Shown: positions 1 through 8,301, numbered from the stretch's first letter. The stretch is 64,000 bases of DNA from Novosphingobium sp. PhB57 (GCF_004342985.1 NZ_SMBO01000009.1:62001-126000), one strand, 5' to 3'. The notes: generated from the sequence alone by a model not told the origin. Made by a program: numbers and translations.

Positions 1-1
1 C

Positions 2-724
2 TGGGGCGGCGATTCCGACGACGGATTGCATTTCCGGATGCGCGAAACTCCGGCGATCATACCGGGGCCCAACCCCGACGACGCTGGCGGATGCGAGGAC
101 CCGACGGTCGTGCGGGGCGAGGACGGCGCCTATCTCGTTTTCTACACCGGGGTAGACGCCGCACGTCAGCAAGGCTCGCTGCTGGTGGCCAAAGGGCCGG
201 CGGTCACGGATCTTCACGAGCAGCGAGTCATGCTCACGGCGCCGCGCGGCGAGGGCAATATCAAGGAAGCGACCCTCGCGCAGGGGACGGACGGCTGCTT
301 CAGGCTGTTCTACGAATATGCCAAGGACAATGCCTCGCGGATCGGAATGGCGATCGGCCCGACGGTGGAGGGGCCTTGGACCGTGGTGGAGGACCCCTTT
401 TCGATCCGTGAAGAGGGCTGGGACAACTGGCACTTGTCGACCGGCCCGATCGTTCAGCAGGACGGGCGCGACCCGGTGATGTTCTACAACGGCGCCACGA
501 TGGACGCCCGGTGGCGGATCGGCTGGATCAGTTTCTCCCCCGACTTCGGCAAAGTGACCGGACGCGGCCTCGAACCGCTCATCATGCCGCCTCCGGCAAG
601 GAGCCGCGATGCGACCGACATCGCCTTCGCGGCCTCCTGCCTCGTGATCGGGGACGATATCTGGCTGTACTACTCGCTGGAGGACAAGATCTTGCGGCGG
701 GCCCTGGTTCGCAGCTGTCTCTAG
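2..724 (+). CDS. GH130-like beta-propeller glycosidase/phosphorylase (5' truncated)
   Basis: The reading frame is open to the left edge of the window, so the N-terminus is missing. A TTG at 26 is an internal codon of the same frame and probably not the start. The visible 240 residues carry repeated beta-propeller-style blades. The segment GCEDPTVV followed by YLVFYTGVD matches the EDPR-type signature of the GH130 / five-bladed glycosidase clan, which acts on mannosides and related beta-linked glycans by phosphorolysis or hydrolysis. I can see no signal peptide because the start is outside the window. The substrate cannot be set from this fragment; GH43/GH32-clan proteins are the alternative. 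The gene ends with CTCTAG and is followed by about 220 bases without a clear gene. Confidence 0.7.
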   Translation, partial: WGGDSDDGLHFRMRETPAIIPGPNPDDAGGCEDPTVVRGEDGAYLVFYTGVDAARQQGSLLVAKGPAVTDLHEQRVMLTAPRGEGNIKEATLAQGTDGCFRLFYEYAKDNASRIGMAIGPTVEGPWTVVEDPFSIREEGWDNWHLSTGPIVQQDGRDPVMFYNGATMDARWRIGWISFSPDFGKVTGRGLEPLIMPPPARSRDATDIAFAASCLVIGDDIWLYYSLEDKILRRALVRSCL

Positions 725-948
725 GATCATGCCGGAACCGCGCACCTGACCGGATGTTCGCAGCCCTCATCTCGCGCTGGCAGGGCGCTCTGGCGCTGGA
801 AGTTCCTGACCGTCGGACAGGGACGTTGCGGCGGGATAGTGCCCGATCCTTGCCCCCTTGCGCGCCGCGCGCTTAGTCCGCGGTCGCCAGCAATTTGGCG
901 AGCAGCACGCTGAGCTGCACTTGTTCAAACGCATCGAGGCCGCTGACG

Positions 949-1122
949 ATGGCGTGCTGGTTGGCTGCCTTCCTGCCCCTCATCGCGGGCGTGCTGCGCC
1001 AGCACCTTGCCGACTTGACCCCCGCATGGTGGCTGATGGCCACCTTGTGCCTCGGCCTCGCGCTCATGACCGTCCGGCTGCGGCCGGGCACGCACGTCAC
1101 CGGAGCCCTCGAACCCTGTTAG
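949..1122 (+). CDS. Possible small membrane protein, unknown function
   Basis: A 57-residue frame begins at an ATG preceded by GAGGCC and has the strong G/C third-position bias of real genes here. It contains two hydrophobic stretches (about residues 2-14 and 26-38) separated by a short charged loop, so a two-pass membrane protein is possible. It ends 7 bases before the stop of the convergent PhoD gene. I do not recognise a family. On the opposite strand, at 873-950, a short amphipathic stretch also looks coding, so this area may hold remnants of decayed genes rather than an intact one. Confidence 0.3.
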   Translation: MACWLAAFLPLIAGVLRQHLADLTPAWWLMATLCLGLALMTVRLRPGTHVTGALEPC

Positions 1123-1129
1123 CCGCCGG

Positions 1130-2713
1130 CTACCCGACGCTTTCCACGTGAAGGCCGGGCTTGCCGGCTTCCAGCGAGAAGCGGGCAATGTCGGCAATCC
1201 CCGAATCCTCGCGCCGGGCGTCCGCCAGTCCGCGATAAGTGACGGCAGCCCCGCGGGCATCGATGTCGATCCGGCCGTAGCCGCGCACGTCGTTCTCCGC
1301 GAAGGCCAGCCCGTTGGTGGCGGCCAGGCGCTTGAAGTCCGGATCCGGCCGGAGCGAGGTGATCGATCCGCCCACGAATTCGGCGGCGATCGGCGCATCA
1401 TCCGGACGGTCGGGATTGTGGATGTCGGCGGCGGCGAAAGCGTGGATGTCCCCGCCCAGAGCCAGCGGGTTGCTGGTTCCGGCCTCGGCCCAGCGGCGGA
1501 AGATCCGGTCGCGCGCGGCAGGATAGCCGGACCAGTTGTCCGCCGAGTATTCCGCGGCGCCATCCTCGTAATGCTGAACCGTCTGGCGCATCAGCGTCTG
1601 CTGGGTGAGCAGGTTCCACTGCGCAGTGCTCTTGCCCAGGCGCTCGTCCAGCCAACGCTCCTGCGCCGCGCCCAGCATCGTGCGGTAGGGGGTATAGAGG
1701 TCCGCGCAATTGCCGATGCGGCTGTGATAAGGCTGGTGCGCCTCGATCAGGCCCTCGGGCTGGCAGGCGTGCGGCCCCCGGTACTGGCGGTCGTCGACGA
1801 TCTGGAACTGGGCCAGGCTTCCCCAGTCGAGCGTGCGATAGAGCCGCATGTCCGCCCCGCGCGGTGGGCGAGCCCGCAGCGGCTGGTGCTCGTAATAGGC
1901 TTGGTAGGCGGCGGCACGGCGGCGCAGGAATGCGGCCGGATTGCCGTTGCCCTGGTCCAGCGCCCCTGCATAGTCGTTGGCCACCTCGTGATCGTCCCAG
2001 GTCAGCGCCCAGGGCGCGGCGTGGTGGGCGGCCTGGAGCAGGGGGTCGAGCTTGTAGGTGGCATAGCGGACCCGATAGCCCGCAAGATCCATCGGTTCGG
2101 AATTGCGGTGGAGGCGAACCGCGTCCTTCTTGTTGGGCGCGCCTTCGTAGATGTAATCGCCCAGGAAGAGGATCAGGTCCGGGTCTTCTTCCACGACATG
2201 GCGCCAGGCCGCGTAGAAGCCGACCTCGTATTTCTGGCAGGAGGCGAAGCAGAGCCGCAGGCGGTCAACGGCGGCCCCGCGTGCCGGGGCCGTGCGCGTG
2301 CGGCCCACCGGGCTGGCGTCGCCGCCGGCGATGAAGCGGTAGAAATAGGCCCGGCCGGGTCGCAGGCCCCCAGCCTCGACATGGACCGAATGGCCCCAGC
2401 GCGCCTCGGCGCGGGCCACGCCCGAGCGCACGATCCGCGAGAAGCGCTCATCCTCGGAAACCTCCCAGCGCAAGTCCACCGGGGCCGAAGTCATGCCGCC
2501 GTCGGGTGCCATGGGCTGCGGCGCGAGGCGGGTCCAGAGAATCACGCTTTCGGGTTCGGGATCGCCCGAGGCTACGCCGAGCGTGAACAGGCCCGGCGGC
2601 AGGCCGGCCGCCGCATGGGCACCGATCGAAAACAGCGTCCCCGCGGCCAGCGCGCCTCCCATGACGGCGCGGCGGGAATAGGCGAGAGGGGCGGTGGGGC
2701 GGGTTTGGGTCAT
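1130..2713 (-). CDS. phoD: PhoD-family alkaline phosphatase/phosphodiesterase, Tat-exported
   Basis: This 527-residue protein is typical of PhoD enzymes, which release phosphate from phosphomonoesters or diesters outside the cytoplasm using Ca/Fe centres. The ATG at 2713 puts a twin-arginine signal (SRRAVMGG, residues 13-20) and a hydrophobic segment at the N-terminus. The PhoD N-terminal domain follows (GVASGDPEPESVILWTRL). Metallophosphatase motifs are visible in order: FASCQ, FLGDYIYEG, TWDDHEVANDY and GGDIHAFAAADIH. The frame is open 105 bases further upstream, but that extension would bury the Tat signal. It is the last gene before a convergent small ORF and follows the MocR gene on the same strand, separated by a terminator-like hairpin. 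Phosphate-starvation control is likely from the family; I did not find a clear Pho box. Confidence 0.93.
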   Translation of the reverse strand: MTQTRPTAPLAYSRRAVMGGALAAGTLFSIGAHAAAGLPPGLFTLGVASGDPEPESVILWTRLAPQPMAPDGGMTSAPVDLRWEVSEDERFSRIVRSGVARAEARWGHSVHVEAGGLRPGRAYFYRFIAGGDASPVGRTRTAPARGAAVDRLRLCFASCQKYEVGFYAAWRHVVEEDPDLILFLGDYIYEGAPNKKDAVRLHRNSEPMDLAGYRVRYATYKLDPLLQAAHHAAPWALTWDDHEVANDYAGALDQGNGNPAAFLRRRAAAYQAYYEHQPLRARPPRGADMRLYRTLDWGSLAQFQIVDDRQYRGPHACQPEGLIEAHQPYHSRIGNCADLYTPYRTMLGAAQERWLDERLGKSTAQWNLLTQQTLMRQTVQHYEDGAAEYSADNWSGYPAARDRIFRRWAEAGTSNPLALGGDIHAFAAADIHNPDRPDDAPIAAEFVGGSITSLRPDPDFKRLAATNGLAFAENDVRGYGRIDIDARGAAVTYRGLADARREDSGIADIARFSLEAGKPGLHVESVG

Positions 2714-2813
2714 GATGGCCGGGCTATCGGCATCCAATGTTACCGAACCGTGACAATTGCCAGCAGGCGCCGGTCCCTGCCGAAAAATGGCGAGGCGGCC
2801 GCAACGCAGTCGC

Positions 2814-2846
2814 AGCAAAAAGAAAGCCGGCCCATGGGACCGGCTT
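2814..2846 (-). terminator. Rho-independent terminator on the minus strand
   Basis: Read leftwards, AAGCCGG pairs perfectly with CCGGCTT across a short loop (stem arms 2840-2846 and 2824-2830). It is followed at once by TCTTTTT, the U-tract of an intrinsic terminator. It lies 136 bases past the MocR stop and about 100 bases before the PhoD start, so it would end MocR transcription and isolate phoD. Confidence 0.7.
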
Positions 2847-2960
2847 GAAAAGTTTTGGGAGAGGATGCCTGAAAGGCCCGTCCTTCTTGCGCCATGTTGC
2901 GGTGCAGCGCAATAGACAAAATTGCATGTGCAGTTGCAGCATCGCTAGCGCGTTGCGATC

Positions 2961-2976
2961 TGCGACATTTGTCGCA
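2961..2976. promoter_or_regulatory. 16-base inverted repeat TGCGACA-TT-TGTCGCA
   Basis: Two perfect 7-base arms flank a TT spacer just beyond the MocR stop codon, upstream of phoD. It could be a regulator site for phoD or a small RNA hairpin. A related TTGTCG...CGACAA element lies at 51262-51279 before the penicillin-binding protein gene. Confidence 0.35.
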
Positions 2977-2981
2977 AGGCG

Positions 2982-4376
2982 TCAGACCATCGGGCTGGCC
3001 CGACCGTCGCGGTGGTGGAGCAGGGCGTCTACCGTTTCGAGCGCGCGGTGGAGGCGCGGGTGGTCCACGCTGCCGCCGATCGAGAGGCGCACGGCATGGC
3101 GCTGGCACGCCGGATCGACGCGGAAGTGCTCGCTGGAGACTGCCGAGATGCCGAGTGGGCGCATCGCGCTCACCAGTTCGTGAGCGCGAGTCTCTCCCCC
3201 CAAAGGGATCCAGAGATGATAGCCCGCAGGCGCCGTGCGGTAGGCGCCTGCGGGCAGGGTGGAAGCGACGATGGCCTGCCGGGCCAGGCATTCCTCGCGC
3301 ACTTCGCCGACGAGGGCGGCCCAGGTGCCGTCGACCAGCCACTGCGTGCACACGGCCATGTTGAGCGGCGGCGGCATGATCGTGGTCTCGTGCGTATCCG
3401 TGGCAAGGCGCATAGCGTCGCGCAGCAGCGGCGCGCGCAGGTAGGCCACCCGCAGCGCGGGCGAAATCAGCTTGGAGAGGCTGGCGACATGCCAGGTCCG
3501 CTCCGGCGCCAGCGCGGCAAGGGCGGGGACATCGGTCCTGTCCAGGCGCGAGTAGGGATCGTCCTCGATGAGGAGAACGTCGTGGCGGCGAGCGATCTCC
3601 ACGATCCGCTCGCGCCGCTGCCGGCTGAGCGTGCCGGTCGTGGGGTTGTCGTTCTCGGGCACGAGATAGAGCGCGCGGATCGGCTGGGCGGTGCAGGCCC
3701 GTTCGAATGCGTCAGGGTCGATACCCTCTTCGTCGCCGGTCAGGGGCACGATGGCCATGCCCAGCCTGCGGCAGATCGCAGTCCAGCCCGGATAGACGAA
3801 AGCGCCGGTGCATACCGCGTCGCCCGGCTGGAGGATGGCGCTGGCCACGGCATGGAGCGCCGTCTGCGCGCCGCTGGTGACCACCACATTGTCCTCGTTC
3901 GCCTCGATCCCCGATGCACGGAGCCATTGCGCTCCGGCCACCCGGTCCTCGGGCGCGCCGCCTGCGGGCTGATACTGGAGACGATTGGCGGCAGCCGGTC
4001 CGTCCAGCACCTGCTGCAGGTCCTGCGCGAAGCGCCGCGCGAAAGTGCCGGCAGCGGGGACCGGGGGCAGGTTCATCCCGGTATCGAAAGGCGCAACTTC
4101 GCTGGAAATGCCGCCTGCAGGCCGATTGCGCACGAAGCTGCCGCGGCGACCTTCGGCATCGATCAGCCCCTGCCGCCGCGCTTCGGCATAGGCGCGGGTG
4201 ACCGTTCCAGTGTCGATGCCGAGCGCTTCCGCCAATTCGCGCTGCGGGGGAAGACGGTCGCCGGGGGCGAGCCTTCCTTGCTCCAGATCGCGCCCGATGG
4301 CCGCGCATATCGCCAGGTAGACAGGCCCGAGGGCCGGGTCGATCTCTGGCAACCATTTTTGCGATGTGATTTGCAT
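2982..4376 (-). CDS. MocR-type GntR regulator with aminotransferase-like domain
   Basis: A 464-residue protein, normal for MocR/PdxR-class transcription factors. The N-terminus has a GntR winged helix (about residues 15-80: GRLAPGDRLPPQRELAEALG, then TVTRAYAEARRQGLI). The rest is a fold-type-I aminotransferase domain with a PLP-binding lysine in SLSKLISP and upstream motifs LVPENDNPTTGT and EDDPYSR. Such proteins sense PLP or an amino compound and usually control a divergent gene. The divergent neighbour here encodes a DUF983 protein, and a perfect 16-base palindrome sits between them, 4 bases upstream of the chosen start. An alternative in-frame ATG at 4391 lies inside the palindrome. Neither start has a good ribosome binding site, so the transcript may be nearly leaderless and self-repressed. 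Confidence 0.9.
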   Translation of the reverse strand: MQITSQKWLPEIDPALGPVYLAICAAIGRDLEQGRLAPGDRLPPQRELAEALGIDTGTVTRAYAEARRQGLIDAEGRRGSFVRNRPAGGISSEVAPFDTGMNLPPVPAAGTFARRFAQDLQQVLDGPAAANRLQYQPAGGAPEDRVAGAQWLRASGIEANEDNVVVTSGAQTALHAVASAILQPGDAVCTGAFVYPGWTAICRRLGMAIVPLTGDEEGIDPDAFERACTAQPIRALYLVPENDNPTTGTLSRQRRERIVEIARRHDVLLIEDDPYSRLDRTDVPALAALAPERTWHVASLSKLISPALRVAYLRAPLLRDAMRLATDTHETTIMPPPLNMAVCTQWLVDGTWAALVGEVREECLARQAIVASTLPAGAYRTAPAGYHLWIPLGGETRAHELVSAMRPLGISAVSSEHFRVDPACQRHAVRLSIGGSVDHPRLHRALETVDALLHHRDGRASPMV

Positions 4377-4407
4377 TGACTTTGTATGCATACAAAACCC
4401 ATATGAT
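4376..4407 (+). promoter_or_regulatory. Promoter with perfect 16-base palindrome, likely MocR operator
   Basis: TTTGTATGCATACAAA (4381-4396) is a perfect palindrome containing the GT...AC core common to GntR-family operators. On the plus strand it lies between TTGACT (4376-4381) and TATGAT (4402-4407), a possible -35/-10 pair with an unusually long 20-base spacer. Transcription would begin near 4414, just upstream of the DUF983 start at 4445. The regulator's own start codon abuts the site. Operator use by the adjacent MocR protein is inferred. Confidence 0.55.
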
Positions 4408-4444
4408 GCAATATCGACTCCAGGGACATTTTTCGGATCGGACC

Positions 4445-4873
4445 ATGACGCAGCCGGATACATTGCCGCCCAGCAAGGGACGCTGGATCTTCCATTGCGG
4501 GCTGAAAGGCTTGTGTCCGCGCTGCGGAAAAGGCGCGATGTTCCGCAAGTGGCTGAAGTTGCAGGATACCTGTCCCCAGTGCGGATTGGACTACGGCTTT
4601 GCGGCACCCGACGACGGCCCGGCGTTCTTCTCGCTGTGCATCGTCGCCTTTCCGCTGACGTTCTTCGCCGTCTGGCTGCAGGTCGCGTTCGAGCCGCCGT
4701 TCTGGGTCCATCTGCTGACTTCGTTCCCGCTGCTGGGGATCGGATGCATCGTGCCGCTGCAATATATCAAGGGCTGGCTGGTCGCCTCGCAATACGTGAA
4801 CAAGGCGCAGGAAGCCGGGACCGAGAAGCTTTGGGCCGACCTGAACGCAAGGGCGGAAAAGCATGATGCCTGA
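4445..4873 (+). CDS. DUF983 small membrane protein with two CxxC pairs
   Basis: A 142-residue DUF983 protein. Two cysteine pairs (CPRCG and CPQCG) lie about 22 residues apart near the N-terminus and resemble a zinc ribbon or redox site. Two transmembrane segments follow (FFSLCIVAFPLTFFAVW and LLTSFPLLGIGCIVPL). The family's function is unknown. I chose the ATG at 4445 because the frame's earlier ATGs at 4376 and 4403 would lie within the promoter region. The gene overlaps the next one by 11 bases, so the two are co-translated. MocR control is inferred from the shared intergenic palindrome. Confidence 0.85.
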   Translation: MTQPDTLPPSKGRWIFHCGLKGLCPRCGKGAMFRKWLKLQDTCPQCGLDYGFAAPDDGPAFFSLCIVAFPLTFFAVWLQVAFEPPFWVHLLTSFPLLGIGCIVPLQYIKGWLVASQYVNKAQEAGTEKLWADLNARAEKHDA

Positions 4874-5186
4874 CCGCTACGGCCACGCCGCGATCGGGAT
4901 GGCGCGCAGTTTCGTGTCGGGATATCTGGAGGCGGCGGGACGGGCCGATCTCTCGCATATGGTGCGCGCGGGCGAGGGGGACGATTTTCCCGAGGTTCGT
5001 GCTGCGGTCGAGATGCTTTCGGTGCAGGCCGATGTCCTGCGGCGATATGAGGAAGCGCTGGGCCAATATGCCGATCCCGGTTTCTGGGATGAGGCGACGC
5101 CGGGCGGTGCGCTGGCCTTGCATGACAGCGGCCAGATGGCGCGCAACGTGCTGGGCGGCCGGCCGCCGTTCTTCCACCGCGACTGA
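4863..5186 (+). CDS. Conserved-looking hypothetical protein
   Basis: A 107-residue soluble, acidic, mostly helical protein that I do not recognise. It starts within the last codons of the DUF983 gene (ATG at 4863; a second ATG follows at 4866) and ends 5 bases before the cytochrome gene, so all three probably form one transcript. It has no signal peptide, cysteine motif or membrane segment. The tail contains a Gly/Pro-rich stretch (LGGRPPFFHRD). Confidence 0.65.
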   Translation: MMPDRYGHAAIGMARSFVSGYLEAAGRADLSHMVRAGEGDDFPEVRAAVEMLSVQADVLRRYEEALGQYADPGFWDEATPGGALALHDSGQMARNVLGGRPPFFHRD

Positions 5187-5191
5187 CAGCG

Positions 5192-5641
5192 ATGACATGG
5201 CAAAGAGCCCTGTCGGTCCTGCTGGCCGCTGCCGCCCTCGTGTCAGGCTGCGGGGACGACCGGCGCGAGGAGCGCTTGCGCGCGGCCGGACCCGATCCCT
5301 CGTTCGAACGCCTCATGACAGTGGCCGACGCCGATTCCGGCGCGCGCAAGTTCCGCCAATGCGCGGCCTGCCATAGCGTGATCGAGGGCGCGATGGACCG
5401 CGGCGGGCCCAACCTTTTCGGGGTATTCGGCAAGCGTTTCGGCACCAACAGCACGCGCTACGGTTACACCGCCGCGCTTACGCGCGCGGGCGGAACCTGG
5501 GACGCGAAGACCCTCGACACCTGGATCGCCGGGCCTTCTGCCCTGATTCCGGGCACGACGATGCAGTTCCCCGGCGTGCCGGACCCGCTCGACCGCGCGG
5601 ACCTGATCGCCTACCTGCGCAGCCAGAAGCCCCAGAGCTAG
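5192..5641 (+). CDS. Class I cytochrome c, predicted lipoprotein
   Basis: A 149-residue exported c-type cytochrome. The N-terminal hydrophobic segment ends in a lipobox (LVSGC, cysteine near residue 20), so the protein should be anchored by lipid on the periplasmic side. One haem site is clear: CAACH, Cys57-Cys60-His61. The distal methionine ligand is probably the one in TTMQFPGV. The fold matches small cytochromes of the c2/c550 type, which shuttle electrons in respiration. It is the third gene of the run beginning with DUF983; the cysteine pairs of DUF983 raise the possibility of a shared redox role, but that is speculation. Confidence 0.88.
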   Translation: MTWQRALSVLLAAAALVSGCGDDRREERLRAAGPDPSFERLMTVADADSGARKFRQCAACHSVIEGAMDRGGPNLFGVFGKRFGTNSTRYGYTAALTRAGGTWDAKTLDTWIAGPSALIPGTTMQFPGVPDPLDRADLIAYLRSQKPQS

Positions 5642-5726
5642 AGCAGTTTCCCGAAAAGCCGATGCAATCGCCGGCCGGCGTCCCCATATCGCTACCGGGC
5701 GGAAGGGCGGATGCAAGGAAAGTCAC

Positions 5727-5990
5727 ATGGCCAACGGCTGGGCGCCCGACGGCGCCGTTCAGGACCAGATCGACGACAGCCTCAAGGACGCCGTCTCCAT
5801 CGCCCGGGCAAGATTGCCGCAGGGTGAGGGGCTGGAGGATTGCGAGGTCTGCGGGGAGACCATTCCCCCCGCCCGCCGCCGTGCACTTCCCGGCGCGCGG
5901 ACATGCGTTTCCTGCCAGTCCCAGCGCGACAAGCGGCCGGATTTCTCCGGCATCAACCGGCGTGGCAGCAAGGACAGCCAATTGCGCTGA
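5727..5990 (+). CDS. DksA/TraR-family C4 zinc-finger protein
   Basis: An 87-residue protein with the TraR/YbiI layout: a short N-terminal helix (residues 10-30) followed by a C4 zinc finger made by CEVCG and CVSCQ about 20 residues apart. Small members bind the RNA polymerase secondary channel and alter promoter choice. The acidic coiled-coil tip of full DksA is missing, as in TraR. A good ribosome site (AAGGAA) lies before the ATG. The gene stands alone, 85 bases after the cytochrome stop. Confidence 0.85.
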   Translation: MANGWAPDGAVQDQIDDSLKDAVSIARARLPQGEGLEDCEVCGETIPPARRRALPGARTCVSCQSQRDKRPDFSGINRRGSKDSQLR

Positions 5991-6056
5991 GCACGGCTCC
6001 GGCGGGCCGGAACAACTCGGCGCACCACTTCGTTTCCTCGCAAAACGGAGTAGCCC

Positions 6057-6575
6057 ATGGCCGACCACGACAGCGAAGTCTCTACCGTTCCGGCGCTCGA
6101 TATCGATCGCTACCTCGGAACATGGTTCGAAATCTGCCGCTTGCCTCTCAAGTGGGAGGATGCGCAAGCCCGGGACATTACCGCCACTTATTCCCGCAAC
6201 CCCGACGGCAGCGTCCGGGTGGAAAACCGTTGCATCGACAAGGACGGGAATCCGGACCGATCGATCGGGCAGGCCTTCCCGATCGACGGCAGCAATGCGC
6301 GCCTGAAAGTCAGCTTCCTGCCCCAGTTCCTGCGCTGGATCCCCTTCACCAAGGGCGACTACTGGGTGCTGCGGATATCCTCGGACTATACGGTGGCGCT
6401 GGTCGGCACGCCCGATCGCGACAACCTCTGGCTCCTGTCCCGCACCGCCGATCTTGCGCCGGACGTGACGGCGGACTTCCTGGGAGCGGCCGAGCGTGAA
6501 GGCTTCGACTTGTCCGGGCTGATCACGCCGGTTCAGAGCGGATATGCCGTGCCGGAGGCGGCCTTCACCGACTGA
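6057..6575 (+). CDS. Lipocalin family protein (Blc-like)
   Basis: A 172-residue lipocalin. The family signature is near the start (DIDRYLGTWFEICRLPLKWE, the G-x-W motif), and beta strands such as ITATYSRNPDGSVRVENRC and YWVLRISSDYTVALVGTP fit bacterial lipocalins that bind lipids or other hydrophobic molecules. Unlike E. coli Blc there is no lipoprotein signal, so it is probably cytoplasmic. The start follows GGAG. It ends 90 bases before the GH28 gene. Confidence 0.88.
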   Translation: MADHDSEVSTVPALDIDRYLGTWFEICRLPLKWEDAQARDITATYSRNPDGSVRVENRCIDKDGNPDRSIGQAFPIDGSNARLKVSFLPQFLRWIPFTKGDYWVLRISSDYTVALVGTPDRDNLWLLSRTADLAPDVTADFLGAAEREGFDLSGLITPVQSGYAVPEAAFTD

Positions 6576-6665
6576 AGCGGAGGCTTCCCTTGGGCTTGCG
6601 GTCATGTATGGTGGAATAAGACAACACCATATGGGATCGATTTTCGACCCGAACCGGGAGCATAA

Positions 6666-7976
6666 ATGTCCAGCAGCCACTGCGATCGCCGTACTTTCGC
6701 GTTATCCGTGCTGGCGCTGCCGCTTCTGGCGCAGGCCGGCGGTGCGGGGGCGGAGCCGGACATTGCAGTGTCGATCGTCAGCTTCGGTGCAAAGGCGGAT
6801 GGCGTCACCATCAACACCCGTGCGATCCAGTCGGCGATAGACAGTCTCGCCAAACGGGGCGGCGGGACGGTGGTGGTGCCGAAGGGCGTTTTCGTCAGCG
6901 GCGCGCTGTTTCTCAAGCCGAGAGTCCACCTTCATCTCGCCGAAGGAGCGGTGCTGCGCTGTACCACGCGGATGGAAAATTTCCCGCCGCGCCGCACCCG
7001 CATCGAGGGGCATTTCGAGCCTAGCTTTACCCCGGCGCTCATCAATGCGGACGGCTGCCACGGGCTGCGCATCACCGGCAGCGGCACGCTGGACGGGGCG
7101 GGACGCCCGGTCTGGGACCGCTTCTGGAAGCTGCGCAATGCCGCGCCGGTTCCTGATGAATTCCCGAACCTCGGCCTGCCGCGCGCGCGCCTGGCCCTGA
7201 TCGAGAATTCGAAGAACGTCCTTGTCGAAGGCGTGACCTTCAAGGATTCCCAGTTCTGGAACCTGCACCTCTATCGCTGCGAGGATGTGCTGGTGCGCTA
7301 TGCGCGCTTCGAAGTGCCGGACGACTATGCCCAGGCGCCCAGCACCGATGGCATCGATGTCGACAGTTGCCGGCAAGTGACGGTGGACGGCTGCACGTTC
7401 TCGGTGACGGACGATTGCATCGCCGCCAAGGGATCGAAGGGGCCGCATGCCCTGGAAGACAGGGACAGTCCCCCGGTGGAGGGGCTGCGCGTGCGCAACT
7501 GCCACTTCCGGCGCGGCCATCACGCCCTGGCCTGCGGCAGCGAGGCCACGGTCGTGCGCGATGTCGTGATGGAGAACTGCCGCGTCACCGGCAGGATGGT
7601 GCTGGCGCGCCTCAAGCTGCGCGCCGACACGCCGCAGCGTTACGAGGATATCCGCTTCCGGAACATCCGCCTGGATCATGCCGAAGGCACGGTCATGGCG
7701 GTGGAGCCCTGGAGCCAGTATACCGACCTCAAGGGCATGGCGCCGCCGATGTCATGGGTGCGCGGGCTGGAGTTTTCCGGCATCAGCGGCCGGTTCGGCG
7801 CGCTCGGCACGATCAGGCCCAATCCGGGGCAGACGGAAATCCGCGACGTGCTGCTGAAGAACTTCGCTCTGCAACTGGCCGACGGGGAACTCCACGGGCA
7901 GGGCGTGGAGGATATCGTGTTCGATCACGTCATGATAAACGGGAAAGTGCGCAAGGCGCCTGCCGCTCAGGGGTAG
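6666..7976 (+). CDS. Glycoside hydrolase family 28 (polygalacturonase-like), exported
   Basis: A 436-residue right-handed beta-helix glycosidase. The N-terminus has DRRTF plus a hydrophobic stretch ending AQAGG, a Tat-like export signal. GH28 catalytic motifs are present: STDGID with Asp228, paired aspartates Asp249-Asp250 in TDDCIAAKG, the GHHALACGS segment (Gly284-His286), and RLKLR replacing the usual RxK. The enzyme should cleave galacturonan, rhamnogalacturonan or a related polymer; the exact bond is not set by the motifs. The start follows GGGAG. With the GH130-like gene at the window edge it hints at use of plant polysaccharide. Confidence 0.9.
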   Translation: MSSSHCDRRTFALSVLALPLLAQAGGAGAEPDIAVSIVSFGAKADGVTINTRAIQSAIDSLAKRGGGTVVVPKGVFVSGALFLKPRVHLHLAEGAVLRCTTRMENFPPRRTRIEGHFEPSFTPALINADGCHGLRITGSGTLDGAGRPVWDRFWKLRNAAPVPDEFPNLGLPRARLALIENSKNVLVEGVTFKDSQFWNLHLYRCEDVLVRYARFEVPDDYAQAPSTDGIDVDSCRQVTVDGCTFSVTDDCIAAKGSKGPHALEDRDSPPVEGLRVRNCHFRRGHHALACGSEATVVRDVVMENCRVTGRMVLARLKLRADTPQRYEDIRFRNIRLDHAEGTVMAVEPWSQYTDLKGMAPPMSWVRGLEFSGISGRFGALGTIRPNPGQTEIRDVLLKNFALQLADGELHGQGVEDIVFDHVMINGKVRKAPAAQG

Positions 7977-8001
7977 GATCGCGCCGGCGCGGGCAGTTCC
8001 G

Positions 8002-8301
8002 TCAATTGACGGCGTGCGCTGCCTCTTCGCCGGCCGGAGACTGCAGCGCAGCGCGGGCGCGTTCAAGCGCGGTGGTGAAATCGGCGCGGCGGATATCCTT
8101 GGTGGCGCGAACCAGCTTGCGCAGTTCCTGGGCGGTACGGGCGCGCAGGGTCTCGTCGGCGATACGGTCGAATTGCCGGGTCAGCCATTCCACCGAAGCG
8201 GGTTTCGCGTTGCGGTGCGAACGGAACGCCAGTTCCACGGGAGGCGCCAGAAACACCAGCGTTGCAATGCCTTCATATGGCGGAAGACCGAACAATTCCA
8301 C
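8002..8301 (-). CDS. Hypothetical helical protein
   Basis: A 99-residue protein started by GTG at 8301 behind an AAAAGGG-type ribosome site. It is rich in Arg, Ala and Glu, with a long amphipathic helix over the last 60 residues (EWLTRQFDRIADETLRAR). I do not recognise the family. It shares strand with the phasin gene 265 bases upstream, and its helical character would fit a granule-associated protein, but there is no direct evidence. It converges with the GH28 gene. Confidence 0.55.
   Translation of the reverse strand: MELFGLPPYEGIATLVFLAPPVELAFRSHRNAKPASVEWLTRQFDRIADETLRARTAQELRKLVRATKDIRRADFTTALERARAALQSPAGEEAAHAVN

Noticed and set aside
873..1100. Minus-strand 75-codon frame with a protein-like C-terminal stretch
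   Set aside because: Only the last 25 residues look coding; the rest is Arg/Ser/His text. It may be a remnant, but the evidence is too thin to annotate.
1148..2848. A 566-codon plus-strand frame opposite phoD
   Set aside because: The minus strand has all PhoD motifs and a Tat signal, and the plus frame shows none.
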